Below, one piece after another: positions 35,570-45,777 of a stretch of 64,000 nucleotides of DNA. Within the stretch, counting starts at the first letter, position 1, and each line of letters starts with the position of its first letter. Made by a program: the position numbers and the translations under genes. The stretch lies in assembly GCA_947846985.1 (NCBI GenBank), contig CANTUZ010000002.1:151461889-151525888 (forward strand). The letters run 5' to 3'. This DNA comes from Fratercula arctica (Eukaryota; Chordata; Aves; Charadriiformes; Alcidae). The notes under the pieces were generated by a model that worked only from the letters and a program-made list of their open reading frames with translations, made no database searches and had not been told where the DNA came from.

Positions 35570-35665
35570 GGATCCAGTATGTCTGTAATGGTTTCCTCAC
35601 TCTGCCACAGGTTAACTGTGGGGCCCTGTTCAAGATGTTTAATCTTGACTCATTTCTGTGTAATT
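35570..35665 (+). mobile_element. MIR-like SINE fragment, plus strand
   Basis: TTTCCTCACTCTGCCACAGG, then TTAACTGTGGGGCCCTG, TTCAAGATGTTTAATCTTGA and CTCATTTCTGTGTAATTAG keep the order of the MIR core words (CTCTGCCAC, GTGTGACCTTGGGCAAG, CACTTAATCTC). Weakly preserved. Confidence 0.4.
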
Positions 35666-35889
35666 AGACACAAAAGTTCTCAGAACATGAATTAGCTCTT
35701 CTTATATGTGTATATAATACATCTCAGATAACGAGGACCTTATCTGACTTTGTGTCTTTGGATGCAACTAAAATTCAGGCAACGAATGCTGCTGATGTTG
35801 AAGCTGTTAGTCATAACAATTCAGTTGTGATATTCAATAGTCGTAACTGAAAATGAAAAGTGTAGCAGTCTAGAGAGAACTGAAGGTTT

Positions 35890-35902
35890 AAAAAAAAAAA
35901 AA
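35890..35902. repeat. Poly(A) run (13 A)
   Basis: Simple homopolymer. Confidence 0.85.
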
Positions 35903-36024
35903 GAGAAAATCATTCAGAAAATTAATTTGTCCTAGAAAAATCTCATAGTTGTAGTAGTAATCTACAGCTGTTCCTCGATGTGCCACAGATTTACCAGGTG
36001 AAGTGTGGCTATGATCTCCCCCTC

Positions 36025-36090
36025 TTCCTGTCCCTTAGCCTTCTGTCATTAAAATGGGATTATTGATACTCAGAGGGGAACTGAGAGTGC
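36025..36090 (+). mobile_element. MIR-like SINE 3' fragment, plus strand
   Basis: CTGTCATTAAAATGGGATTA and TTGATACTCAGAGGGG resemble the MIR 3' region (CATCTGTAAAATGGGGATAAT, then TACCTC). It may be a second piece of the element at 35570-35665. Confidence 0.35.
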
Positions 36091-37094
36091 TCTTGGAGAT
36101 CCTGGGAGATGAAAGGAAGCCAAATTCCTTACCTGCTTGGAAAATGCAGACTAAAGAATCAGATGATACCTTGACTTTCATGAAACTTTGTGTAGTTCTA
36201 TAAATATCCTAAATTGTGAGTATTTGTCCTAAATGTCTGTGTATTTCTTGGAATGTCCTAATTTTTGCAAAAGGCTATAATATGAACAATACTTAGGCCC
36301 TAAGATGCAGAGCACTATTTTCCATCTAGATCTGATTTTGTCTGAGTGGGTTCCTAGTTCCTCTTTTAGACTTGCTGGCAGGCATCTGCCCCTCTTGTGA
36401 AACCTGGGTTGCTCCTGTTAGCAGCAATCATCTCAACATTTGTAGCAGAGTATCTAGGGAGAACATGGTGCTCCTTGTTCCCTGCTTTGAATCATGAATT
36501 CTTACCAAACAAGTTCAAAGGCCAGAGCACTTCAGTATCCTCTCAATTCTGATTTTCTTGAGAAAAATTACTTTAAAATTATATCCTTGGATCAGTCTGC
36601 AAAACAGAGATGAGACACACCCCTGTGTAAGGCAGAATGCCGTAGGCGGTATTAATGTACCTGGTACCTGCAACCAAGTTATCACAACTCACACATTGCT
36701 AAGCTGAGCACTTCAAAGTTTATCATAACAAAAAAATCACTATAAAATGTTTGAAGAACATAGTATTCTTTCAGGTGAAACACTTTTCTGACTTGGCTGA
36801 TGGCTAAATACACCCTTGGTTTATATGACTTTCTTAATGAGATTATTGTGAGAGAGATTATTTCTTTTTCCCCTTAAGATCTATCAGTAGTTCACTGTTA
36901 GAGGTTTAGGAAACCTGTGTAATTGAAATACTATCAACAGGGGAGAAAGGTGCATAATATCTATTTCAATAAGTTTTCCTGGTGTCAAGAAGCACAAGCC
37001 AGCTGAAGGAGACCGTGAAGCCACATTCACTTACGGCAGGAAGAGAGAGGCACCTTTAACCAAATTCAGTGGAAACCTCTCAAGACTAACTTGG
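36091..37094. other. Unique non-coding stretch
   Basis: No feature recognised. Confidence 0.5.
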
Positions 37095-37385
37095 AATTAT
37101 AAAGTAGGTCTGGAAGGGACCCTGGGAGATCCTGTAGTTCATAACCCTCCTCCAGGCAGGTCCTGAATCACTCGCGGGGAATGTTTGTGTAACCCCTTCC
37201 TACAATCCTCCAGTAAATGAGATTCCACAACTTCCCAGGAGAACCTGCTCCAGGCCTTACCATCACTATTACTGAAAATATTTTTCCAGCGTCTAACCTA
37301 AACTTCCGTTGCTTGACTTCAGTTCATGACTTTGTATCTGTGCCCAGCAGGCACGGAGAAAAGAATCCCTCCCTTTTCGCAGATA
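37095..37385 (-). mobile_element. Old CR1 LINE 3' part, minus strand
   Basis: AGGTCTGGAAGGGACCCTGG, then GATCCTGTAGTTCATAACCC, CCTCCAGTAAATGAGATTCC, GAGAACCTGCTCCAG and TTCCAGCGTCTAACCTAAAC follow the complement of the CR1 3' UTR and ORF2 end. The terminal octamers are lost and there are frameshifts, so it is an older insertion. Confidence 0.8.
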
Positions 37386-40300
37386 TCTTCTATATTGCAA
37401 AATATCAGTTACTGCACGCTTCTCCTTTCTGGAAGAGTGCATGACCAAGTTTCCACAATTTACTGCATTATCACGTGTTTACTAAGCTGTGGTTTTTAGG
37501 CATGTTGGCATGTTTAACCCATCCGACAGAGAAGTGAGATGCTTTGGCTTCACCCAGCCATGAAGGTGCAGCTGATGCACAGATATTTGTCTGTGTGTGT
37601 CTGTATCCTCAGCCTCTAGCTCAGAAAAAACAATTTTTTTCACTGGAATTTTCCCAAAGCTACTCAACCTAGGCTTTGCCAGATCTCTGTCATGGAAAAT
37701 TTAAATTAACAAACAGTTGAAGTTTGACAACATGGTCATCAAAATGTAGAAACCTATAAGGCAATGTTAACAAAGCTGCTGGTTTTTCTGCTTGATTTAT
37801 GTAGGCATGTGTACGTCCATGGGTATCCAGGCAAATACATGGCTACTACTGTCCTCAGTAGCATCTCCTGCTTTTTATTTAAATATTCTTGAAATGTTCA
37901 TATCAGATAAACAAGAAAACAGAAAAATGCGCTTTTGTTTTACTAACTTGGCCTTGAATCTCTGGTAGCGTGACTGTGAATCATACAAATGTAGGCTAGA
38001 TGCTTTTATGATTAATGCTACAGTAAAGTATTTCCTATTGGTATTACAGACATCTGAGGAAGCTTTACTGGCTGTAATTTAACTTCTAAAATTTTTTTTG
38101 GCTTGACATAAATTAGTTTATGTTGTTGTTCTATAATAGGTAAGGTGTAGTAGTTTTACTAATGTAAATTATAATACAATTTTTATGCTTCTCTATAGCT
38201 TTGGAGGGAAAGCAAAAAAAAAAATCTCCATTGGAAAAAGGCTTTCTAAGTTGTAGGTTTAGTTTTCTTTTGGCTTTGGAACTTTTATCACTTTCCTCTC
38301 GTTCTTGATGATTCTTCTTTGCATGGAAAGCAGTGATGTTAAACACTGCAATCAGGTGTGTGCACTGTTGATTGAGGAAAGGTGTGAACAGCAAACTTAC
38401 CACATGGAAAACTACTGCACTGTTATTTGAATGGCAATATCAATTTAATCCAGGTGAAAATACAAAGCTTTTATCATTCACAACAAATACATTTGAGACT
38501 GGAACATTCATATAATGTATCAACAGTAAGGAAATTACTTGATTTATATATCTACGTCTGTACGGAACATAATCACTTGAGGATAAAAAAACCAAAACAC
38601 TTTGCAACAATTATTCTATTTGATGTATGACACTTTTGAGGTAGATAGGCTTTATTCCTCCCCCACCCCCCTTTTTTGGAGTTAAGATAAAATCTATTCT
38701 GAGCACAAATATGAGTGTGTGCTGAAGAATATCTACCATTATAAGCAAACTCATTGAAAAGCAACTTATTTCCTGCTAAATCACAAAGTGCTGAGAATAA
38801 TAACATATTTTTTTATCTTTTTAGGGATTAAACTAACCCCCTTCTAAATCCTAATTCTCCAATTAAAATAAAGTGGATTATCAGATAGTACTTTTCAGGT
38901 AAAACTTTAGTGGTTTTGACAACGTCCAGTGAGAGGTAAACACAGAAACATGTAATATACCTGCTCTCTAGCATATCTTTTTTTTTCTTTCTTTCTTTTT
39001 TTCAGGATGGTAGGTTTTAAGAGGGGTTTAAGGAGGATTTAGCCGGTGCCTGAATCCTGTGCTACCATTTCGTGTAGGGCAGATCGTTGCCCTGTATGAA
39101 CTCAAATCAGCAATGAATTCCTCTTGTATTTTGTAACAGTTCTGTGTCTTTGTGCAGTGGGAGTTTGCTAAGTTTTAATTATGCCCTGGAGAGATGAGAG
39201 AAGCAGAGCCACCACTAACCTTCTGAGATTCGATGGGAAATATATATGTTTACTCACTGTTTGCTGGTTTTGCTGTTGGTTTTTTTTGGGTTTTTTTTTG
39301 TTTTTTTTGTTTTTTTTTTTTTGGTAATGTGCATGTAATAGCACTGCAGATGCATAGAACTAAAAATCAGTTTCAAATGTTTTGTTGAGTCACTCTACTT
39401 TGAAGACTTGTAGTATCATGAGCATTTTAAGTAAATATAACTGAGCCATGCTGCTAAGTTATCTACCAGCCCCCACTGGCACATTCCTGCTCCCGCAGCA
39501 TCCCTACGGGAAGCTGACCCAGGTTGACATTAAACTGGCAAATAAAGAATGACTTTGCAACAGGGATTGTTCCTCTGATCTTCATCGTGTGGCTAAATCA
39601 GTGTTTGTGCTGGGACGTGGAGGGAGCAGCCCAGGCAGCTGCAGTGCGGCAGGGGTGAGCATCTGGACGGCGGTGCCAGCTTGCGTGGGTTGCCTGTGCT
39701 TTTATGGTGCCCGAGGAGAATTTTAAGAGGACGGTTTCTCAGCTGGAGCCTGCTTCCTTTCATAAAACACTCGTGATTTTCTACAGAACAACCCTGAGTG
39801 TTGCATAGGTGCACAGCACCTCCAGATGTCAGGACCTCTTACACAGGTAGCAAAACAGCAGTTGAAAGGCATTGCTTAATCACCCAAGTTAAAAAAAACT
39901 TTTGCCTAAGGTAACAGGGTTTGTACTCTACTTATTAAACAAGAGAAGTAGGGCCTGTAGAAAGCATTCTTAGAATAAGAGCATAAAAATGCATTATAAA
40001 GTTCAGCACCTTATTTTTATGATTCCCATAAAATCCATGAGATAACAATGTTTGCCTACTAAATTAATTTTCATCAGGCCTCATTGCACAGTCTGTTCTC
40101 CCGATGTTTCCCAGGGGCAGCTGCTTAAAGTTCTTGATTTAAATCATTAAATGCTTGATTTATGGCGCATGCTTCCGGAGCCTTAGCACTTTTCCAACTC
40201 AAATTGCAGTGTATCCTTATCCTAATCATGTTACTGTTTAAATATATTTGGATGGCGGGGGATTAAAGTGAACCAGCCTGTTCATTTTCTTACAAAGGAG

Positions 40301-41945
40301 CAAGATTATTTATCTGACAGTTGCTGTAACAGGCACAGAGCATAACTCAGAACAGCCTTGTTAGCAAGTTGGAGGCAGACTTACTGCTTCATTGGAATTA
40401 GAATATCATTAGCTGGTGTGGTCTTGCTTCTAAAATATATTCCCTTTGGATAAGATCCTTATCTGCACTGGAAATAGTTGATTATTTGGATGGTGAAATA
40501 AATTTAACTTCTTTTTCTTTCTTGAAACAAGAGAGAGAGAAGTCAACACCTCCAAGCTTGGAAGACACGAAGCCAGGGCTGGAGGACATGTTTTTTCTAA
40601 GACATTTCTCCAACCTCCAGGTCCTGCTCAGAGTAACTACTCATCTTTGATTTTTGTTTTAAAAAATGTAGAGGAATTGTGTGTTCTTTTGCAGTGGGAA
40701 AGAAAGCTATCCAAATCTTTGGTCTCAGCAAAGACTCATACCAACGTCACTGACCTATTAAAAGGACCTTTGCATCATACATAAAATTATTATTAAACTG
40801 TATATTAGAAAGAAAACAGCAGATAAAGATAGTACTTTTTAATGTTATTCTTATAATGATAGACTCAATTCGGACTTTTGTCTGAATATCTTCCATTTGT
40901 TTTTCAGATTTGTTTGGTACAATATCATATTTCCAACAATCTTCTTAAAAGTGGGAGAACAGTGAAAGAGGTACCATGAGCACAACCATTCACATGTAAA
41001 AAAACACTTCTCAATCCAAGTGTGTTTGTGACATTTTGTACCCAGTTCTGTGAATATTTCAACACTGCAGCATTGCTGGTAAGAATACTGGTGCAAAGTC
41101 TATTTAAAACTGGAATGATTACAAATTTGCCGAAAGCAAGTATCAAATTGTTCACAGATGGAAGCTGGTGGTGTTCTTGCAAGTCTCTTCTCATTGTTTT
41201 CTGTTTTCAGAAAATACAATTTAATGCAGTGGTGCAACTTTAAAGACAACAGGCTAAGATTAGAATAAATCATGCTGCCTCCCTCCCCCTAGCAAACACT
41301 ACTTCTTTAGCCAGCTGAAAGATTCCGATATTCTGTTTATGTTTGACATTGATCATTTATTCTGATTTACAAGAACAAGGGAATTATGGGTGCTGACAAG
41401 AAAACTGTGGAAATGATGCTGGAGTGATTTTGGATGTTATGAGTCAGGGTTACTGCGCCATCACTTTGCCAGATGTTACCAGTCCCTTTGACTAGAGCAG
41501 CAGCAAACTGTGGGCTTCAGCTCCGCTGCTGCACTTCACAGCCTGGTATGTTAACCTCCCCTTTGATTTCTTTCCTTTCCACTGATTTATAGGATTCAGT
41601 TGCATCCCATTTACAGGATGAATAGGATTCAGTTTCACCCAAAAGGAGTTCAGGTCGTCCAGACTACACCACAGTGTGAACCAAAGCACAGAAAATGGGA
41701 ATTGGGAGATTTGCTTCGAGGGCACCTATAACCTTGACTACAACCGTGATGGAGACACACTCTCAGCAGGTAACAATAACTAATAGGCAGTAACAGTGGA
41801 GACAAGTGGGTGAAGTACATGAGCTCCCAGAGGAAATATAACAAAACTGGGTTTTTTTTCCTTACACAACTGAAGGAATGAACATTAAATCAAAGCCTCC
41901 TTTAAGGCCTTTTCTACATACTACTTTCAGTTTCCAATAATCATT
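37386..41945. other. Unique non-coding stretch
   Basis: No exon or dispersed repeat was recognised. A T-rich low-complexity tract is at 39266-39324, and a 12-bp direct repeat (TAGGATTCAGTT) is at about 41590 and 41623. Confidence 0.5.
39266..39324. repeat. T-rich low-complexity tract (T with single or double G)
   Basis: T runs of 8-13 bases are separated by G or GGG. Composition only, no element recognised. Confidence 0.85.
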
Positions 41946-42473
41946 ATCATAGAGTCATACAACAGCCCAGTTTGGAAGGGACCTTGGAAGATTATCCGGT
42001 CTAAGCTTTTGTGGGAAAGGGAGACTGTCCAATTGCATCTTGAAACCCTTCAGTGATGGGAACTCAAACGTGTCCCTGGGGAGGTTGTTCCAGTGAATTA
42101 TTGTTCTCACTGTAAAAAATCACTTTTTACATTGGGTTGAAACCTCTCCCAGTGCAACAGGTACCCATTGCCCCTTATCCTCTCCATGTGGCTACTTGTG
42201 AAGAGAGAGCCTCCATGCTCTTTGTAGTTTCCCTTTAAGTACTGGAGTATCGCAATGAGGTCCCCCCAAGCCTTCTCTTCTCCATGGAGAAAAGACCTAA
42301 CTCCTTCAGTCTTCCCTCGCAGGGCAGGTTCTCCAGCCCTCTGATCATCTTCATGGCCCTCCTTTGGACCCTCTCCAGTCTGTCCATGTTTTTCTTGAAT
42401 CGGGGGGCCCAGAACTGGACACAGTCCTCCAGGAGTGGCCTGACGAGTGCTGAGTAGAGCGGGATGATCATGA
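41946..42473 (-). mobile_element. CR1 LINE 3' part, minus strand
   Basis: It starts on the plus strand with ATCATAGAGTCATA and GTTTGGAAGGGACCTTGGAA, the complement of the CR1 tail. The complement of about 42240-42471 encodes the ORF2 words [31 protein letters not shown] and FSMEKRR in one frame. Together with 42540-42735 it probably forms one element that has lost its middle. Confidence 0.93.
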
Positions 42474-42489
42474 CTCTCTCTCTCTCTCT
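42474..42489. repeat. (CT)n microsatellite
   Basis: Eight CT units lie at the internal junction between two CR1 parts. Confidence 0.9.
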
Positions 42490-42539
42490 GCTAGTAATGT
42501 CCCTGTGATGGAGGTACTGTGTAGCTCGTATCTACAGGT

Positions 42540-42735
42540 ATGCAGCTGTAGAGGGTGGTCAGATCAGTCTGGCGTGATTTGCCTTTGGTAAATCCGTGTT
42601 GGCTTTTCCCAGTGACCTGCTTCATTTGGCTTGCAACAGCTTCTAGGATGACTCATTCCATTGCTTTCTGAAGTCTTACTGAAGCAAGACTAATGAGCTT
42701 GCAGTTTCCTGGGACCTCTTCTGGGCCTTTATTAT
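42540..42735 (-). mobile_element. CR1 LINE, N-terminal reverse-transcriptase fragment, minus strand
   Basis: The complement encodes PEEVPGNCKLISLAS, then a stop after QKAME, then VILEAVASQ and TGKSQHGFTKGKS. These align with the [13 protein letters not shown] and QHGFRKGRS words of the intact 19-kb copy. One in-frame stop and several changes show that it is dead. It lies directly 5' (in element orientation) of the CR1 3' part at 41946-42473. Confidence 0.85.
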
Positions 42736-44277
42736 TATTATGGAGCAAATTAAAAAACTTGAATGAAAGATGCTGGATCCAATAGGGAAAGACCCCCTGT
42801 CTCCAGTCACTGTTGGGGAGAGGAAACCAGCTTCTCTCACCTCCAAACTCATTTTTCTCTTCTGATACCCTACACTGCCTCACAAACATATGCCATGTCT
42901 GTATACCCTATGCACCTTGCTCTTCTGTATCCCTTTCAGGAAAGCTGTGCAGAGCTACAGGGATGATTTTACTTTCCCTTCTCTCCAGTTGAAAATGCAG
43001 CCTGGTCACAGCATCGTCGTCTGAAACACTGGGGCTCTTCGCAGAGCAGGAGCTTTGTTCATGGCAAGTTCTTCTGGCAGAGCTGAACTCTTGCAGAGCA
43101 CCTCTTGGGATTTGCTCAACAGAGACTGAAGTAAATCAGACTTTTGCAGTCACCAGTCTGATCTCATATTATGTGTTTATGTATGTGTTTAATCATTTCT
43201 GCCTTCCTGACAGTTCTTCTGCCGAGTCACGTGCCCAGATGCAGCAACCTGCTTTGTCTAATGGCTTGTTTTAAATCAAGGGGCTTACAAGGGAAAGGGA
43301 GGGTACAAAAGCCAGAGGTTAAAAAATGCACCCCTTACTCAGGGTGCCTAATTAAGTCAATCAGAAATGCCAGTAGTTATACCACCCCATCTGTTGAATG
43401 CTGCTTGTCACTTGTAGTTTTCAGACTGCTTTAGGGAGTAAGCAACTGACACTGAAATACATGTGGAAAACCAGAAATGCTGAGAGATGACAGTAATTAG
43501 CAAGACACAAAGATGAGCACGGGCCAGGCCAGAGAACAGAAGTCAGGTCTTGATGCTTTGGCCAGACTGTACGGCTGTACTCGTAAAAGAACAAAAAAAT
43601 CAGCTTTTAGCTGGATGCATTTAAAGAGAGTTGTCTGTTTCCAACTGGAACTCCCTTGAATTCTTTAAAATCATCCTTGTCTTTCTATTTAAGAATTTAC
43701 TATGAAGCAGGAGTGAGAATATGCTGCATGCTACCATCTGGCTTTCCTTAGAAATATGGCACTATAAAAGGGAGATTGGCTTTACTACAGGGTTAGCAAT
43801 AAAGTGGTGATTGCTTCTTCTTTTCTCCAATGGAAATTTATAGCAATATCTTATATTCGACTTTTGCCTGCCTGTTGCAGTGTCTAAGCTGCGCATGAGA
43901 GATCCTGTCTACTGGCTGAGAAGATATTTTACAGAGATCAGCTTCAGTGAGTGGGGTTTGGTCTCCTTGACTGAAAGCTGGAAACTCCCCTCTGCTCTCA
44001 GAAAGTTGGTGCTTTTTATTATATACTCGGATAGTGTTGTGGCTATTACATACTTCTGCCCTTTCTACTGAAACTCGCAGATTTCTGTTCTGTGATGTTT
44101 GTATTATTTTTAGGTTGCCAAATAGAAAACTTTACTATTTCAGTTTTGAGTCCTTTCTTGTCACTTCCTCAAAAATTCACACCAAATTTTTCTACCATTC
44201 CCATTTCTGAAGCCACGGTGACAAAGTTCCTTTTTCTTTCCCTCTTCTTCTTTTTCTTATTTTAAAAAAACAAAGAA
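42736..44277. other. Unique non-coding stretch
   Basis: No feature recognised. Open frames are under 90 codons. Confidence 0.5.
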
Positions 44278-44400
44278 ACAAAACATTCTCCAGATGTTTT
44301 GTGATCTCATTCCTTATTAACTTCGGAAAGATCTTGCCTACCACAGAGATCAGATTCACTAATCTATGGCTTCCTGACTCCTCCTCAGTTCCTTTCCTAC
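44278..44400 (-). mobile_element. Degenerate LINE reverse-transcriptase fragment, minus strand
   Basis: The complement has an open stretch of about 38 codons reading HRLVNLISVVGKIF followed by LIRNEITKHLEN. This is the conserved YRPVSL...GK...E.I..H.E block of CR1/L2-type reverse transcriptases. The words differ from the younger CR1s here (VVGKIFPKLI versus [10 protein letters not shown]), pointing to a different, older LINE lineage. The rest of the element is unrecognisable. Confidence 0.65.
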
Positions 44401-44653
44401 AATGCTTCCAGGAATGCGCAGATACCTATTTTGGCATCAAATCTGGATTCCATGAGCTCAAACCTTCAAATATATCTAATTACCAAACTTTTTTGTTTCC
44501 TTTTCTGAAACAGAGAATCTAATTTCCAGTCAAAATAGGCATACAAATTAGGTAGCCAGTTAATCAGTGATTAACCAAATAATTTCCTCTGACATGAAAT
44601 CTGAACTGTCCAGAGATCTTGTGCTTATTGCCTGGAAAAGGTGACCATCCTTG
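44401..44653. other. Short unassigned spacer
   Basis: It may be decayed flank of the LINE fragment. No motif seen. Confidence 0.4.
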
Positions 44654-45400
44654 TGTGGTGGGTTGATGCTGGCTGGACACCAGGTGTCCACCAAAGCCAC
44701 CCTATCACTCCACTCTTCAACTGGATAGGGGAGAGAAAATATAACAAAAGGCTCGTGGGTTGAGTTAAGTCCAGGGAAGTCACTCAGCAATTACCATCAT
44801 GGGCAAAACAGACTCAACTTGGGGAAATTAGTTTAGTTTTATTACCAACCAAAATCAGAGTAAGATAATGAGAAGTAAAAAAAAGTTAAAACACCTCCCA
44901 CACCACCCCCTCCCCTCTTCCTGGGCTCAGCTTCACAGCTGGTTTCTCTACCTTCGCTCCCAGTGGCGCAGGGGGACAGGGAATGGGGATTGTGGTCAGT
45001 TCACCACATGTTGTCTCTGCTGCTCCTTCCTTCTCAGGGGGAGGACTCCTCACACTCTTCCCCGGCTGCAGCATGGGGTCCCTTCCCATTGGAGACAGTT
45101 CTCCACAAATTTCCCCAGTGTGGTTCCTTCTATGGGCTGCAGCTCTTCATGAACTTCTCCAGTGTGGGTCTCTTCCAAGGGGTGCAGTCCTTCAGGAACA
45201 GACTGCTCCAGCGTGGGTCCCTCACGGGGTCACAAGTCCTGCCAGCAAACCTGCTCCAGTGTGGGCTTCTTTCTCCATGGGTCCACAGGTCCTGCCAGGA
45301 GCCTGATCCAGCACAGGCTCTCCACAGGTCCCAGCTTCCTTCGAGCATCCACCTGGTCCGGGCTGGGGTGCCTTATAGGAATACAAAGAACAAAAAAAAG
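44654..45400 (-). mobile_element. Solo or partial endogenous-retrovirus LTR, minus strand
   Basis: The plus strand starts TGTGGTGGGTTGATGCTGGC. On the complement this is an LTR-like 3' terminus ending in CCACCACA. The complement carries an AATAAA polyadenylation signal (44838-44843). I recognise the sequence as an LTR dispersed in many bird genomes. The side farthest from the terminus (near 45400) is cut off before the expected LTR start, so it is incomplete. No retroviral gene is attached on either side. The interior carries repeats of about 48 bp (listed separately). Confidence 0.7.
45066..45350 (-). repeat. ~48-bp tandem subrepeats inside the LTR
   Basis: CTCCAGTGTGGGTC-like words recur at about 45066, 45113, 45157, 45206, 45254 and 45304, with spacing of 44-50 bp. 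GGGCTGCAG/GGGTGCAG and CTTCA words recur between them. This gives five to six degenerate units of about 48 bp. Confidence 0.75.
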
Positions 45401-45423
45401 CAGGAACTCTTCGAGACGTAGAA

Positions 45424-45454
45424 CCAATAACGCTTCCCCAAGGCTCGTTATTGG
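45424..45454. repeat. Perfect 9-bp inverted repeat at the LTR/CR1 boundary
   Basis: CCAATAACG (45424-45432) and CGTTATTGG (45446-45454) flank a 13-nt loop. The second arm overlaps the first bases of CR1 similarity. Confidence 0.7.
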
Positions 45455-45690
45455 GGTCAGTTCTGCTTGATGTCTTTATCAACGACCTGGATGAGGGGAT
45501 TGATCACCCTCAGTAAGTTTGCAGTTGACAGCAAGTTGGGCAGGAGTGTTGATCTGCTTGAGGGTAGGAAGGCTCTACAGAGGGACCTGGACAGGCTGGA
45601 TCAATGGGCCAAGGCCAATGGTATGAGGTTCAGCAAGGCCAAGTGCTGGGTCCCGCACTTCGGTCACAACAACCCCATGCAGCCTTTTTC
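45447..45690 (+). mobile_element. CR1 LINE internal fragment (reverse-transcriptase region), plus strand
   Basis: The sequence is close to 19615-19855 of the better copy: GTCTTTATCAACGACCTGGA, then GTGTTGATCTGCTTGAGGGT, AGGAAGGCTCTACAGAGGG and CTTCGGTCACAACAACCCCA. It covers the catalytic FADD region, here changed to FAVD, and a deletion removes part of the GIECTL segment. It lacks both the 5' part and the 3' tail, so it is a broken internal piece and not a simple 5'-truncated insertion. Confidence 0.93.
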
Positions 45691-45738
45691 AGGCTACCGG
45701 CTAGGAGGTGAGTTCCAGCCTTTCAAATCAGAATAGTG

Positions 45739-45777
45739 ACGACAACAACAACAACAACAACAATAGCAATAACAATA
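45739..45777. repeat. (AAC)n microsatellite, decaying to (AAT/AAC)
   Basis: About eight ACA units are followed by imperfect AATAGC/AATAAC units. Confidence 0.9.

Noticed and set aside
44963..45482. Overlapping frames of up to 150 codons on both strands
   Set aside because: They lie in the LTR and its 48-bp subrepeats, which are non-coding.
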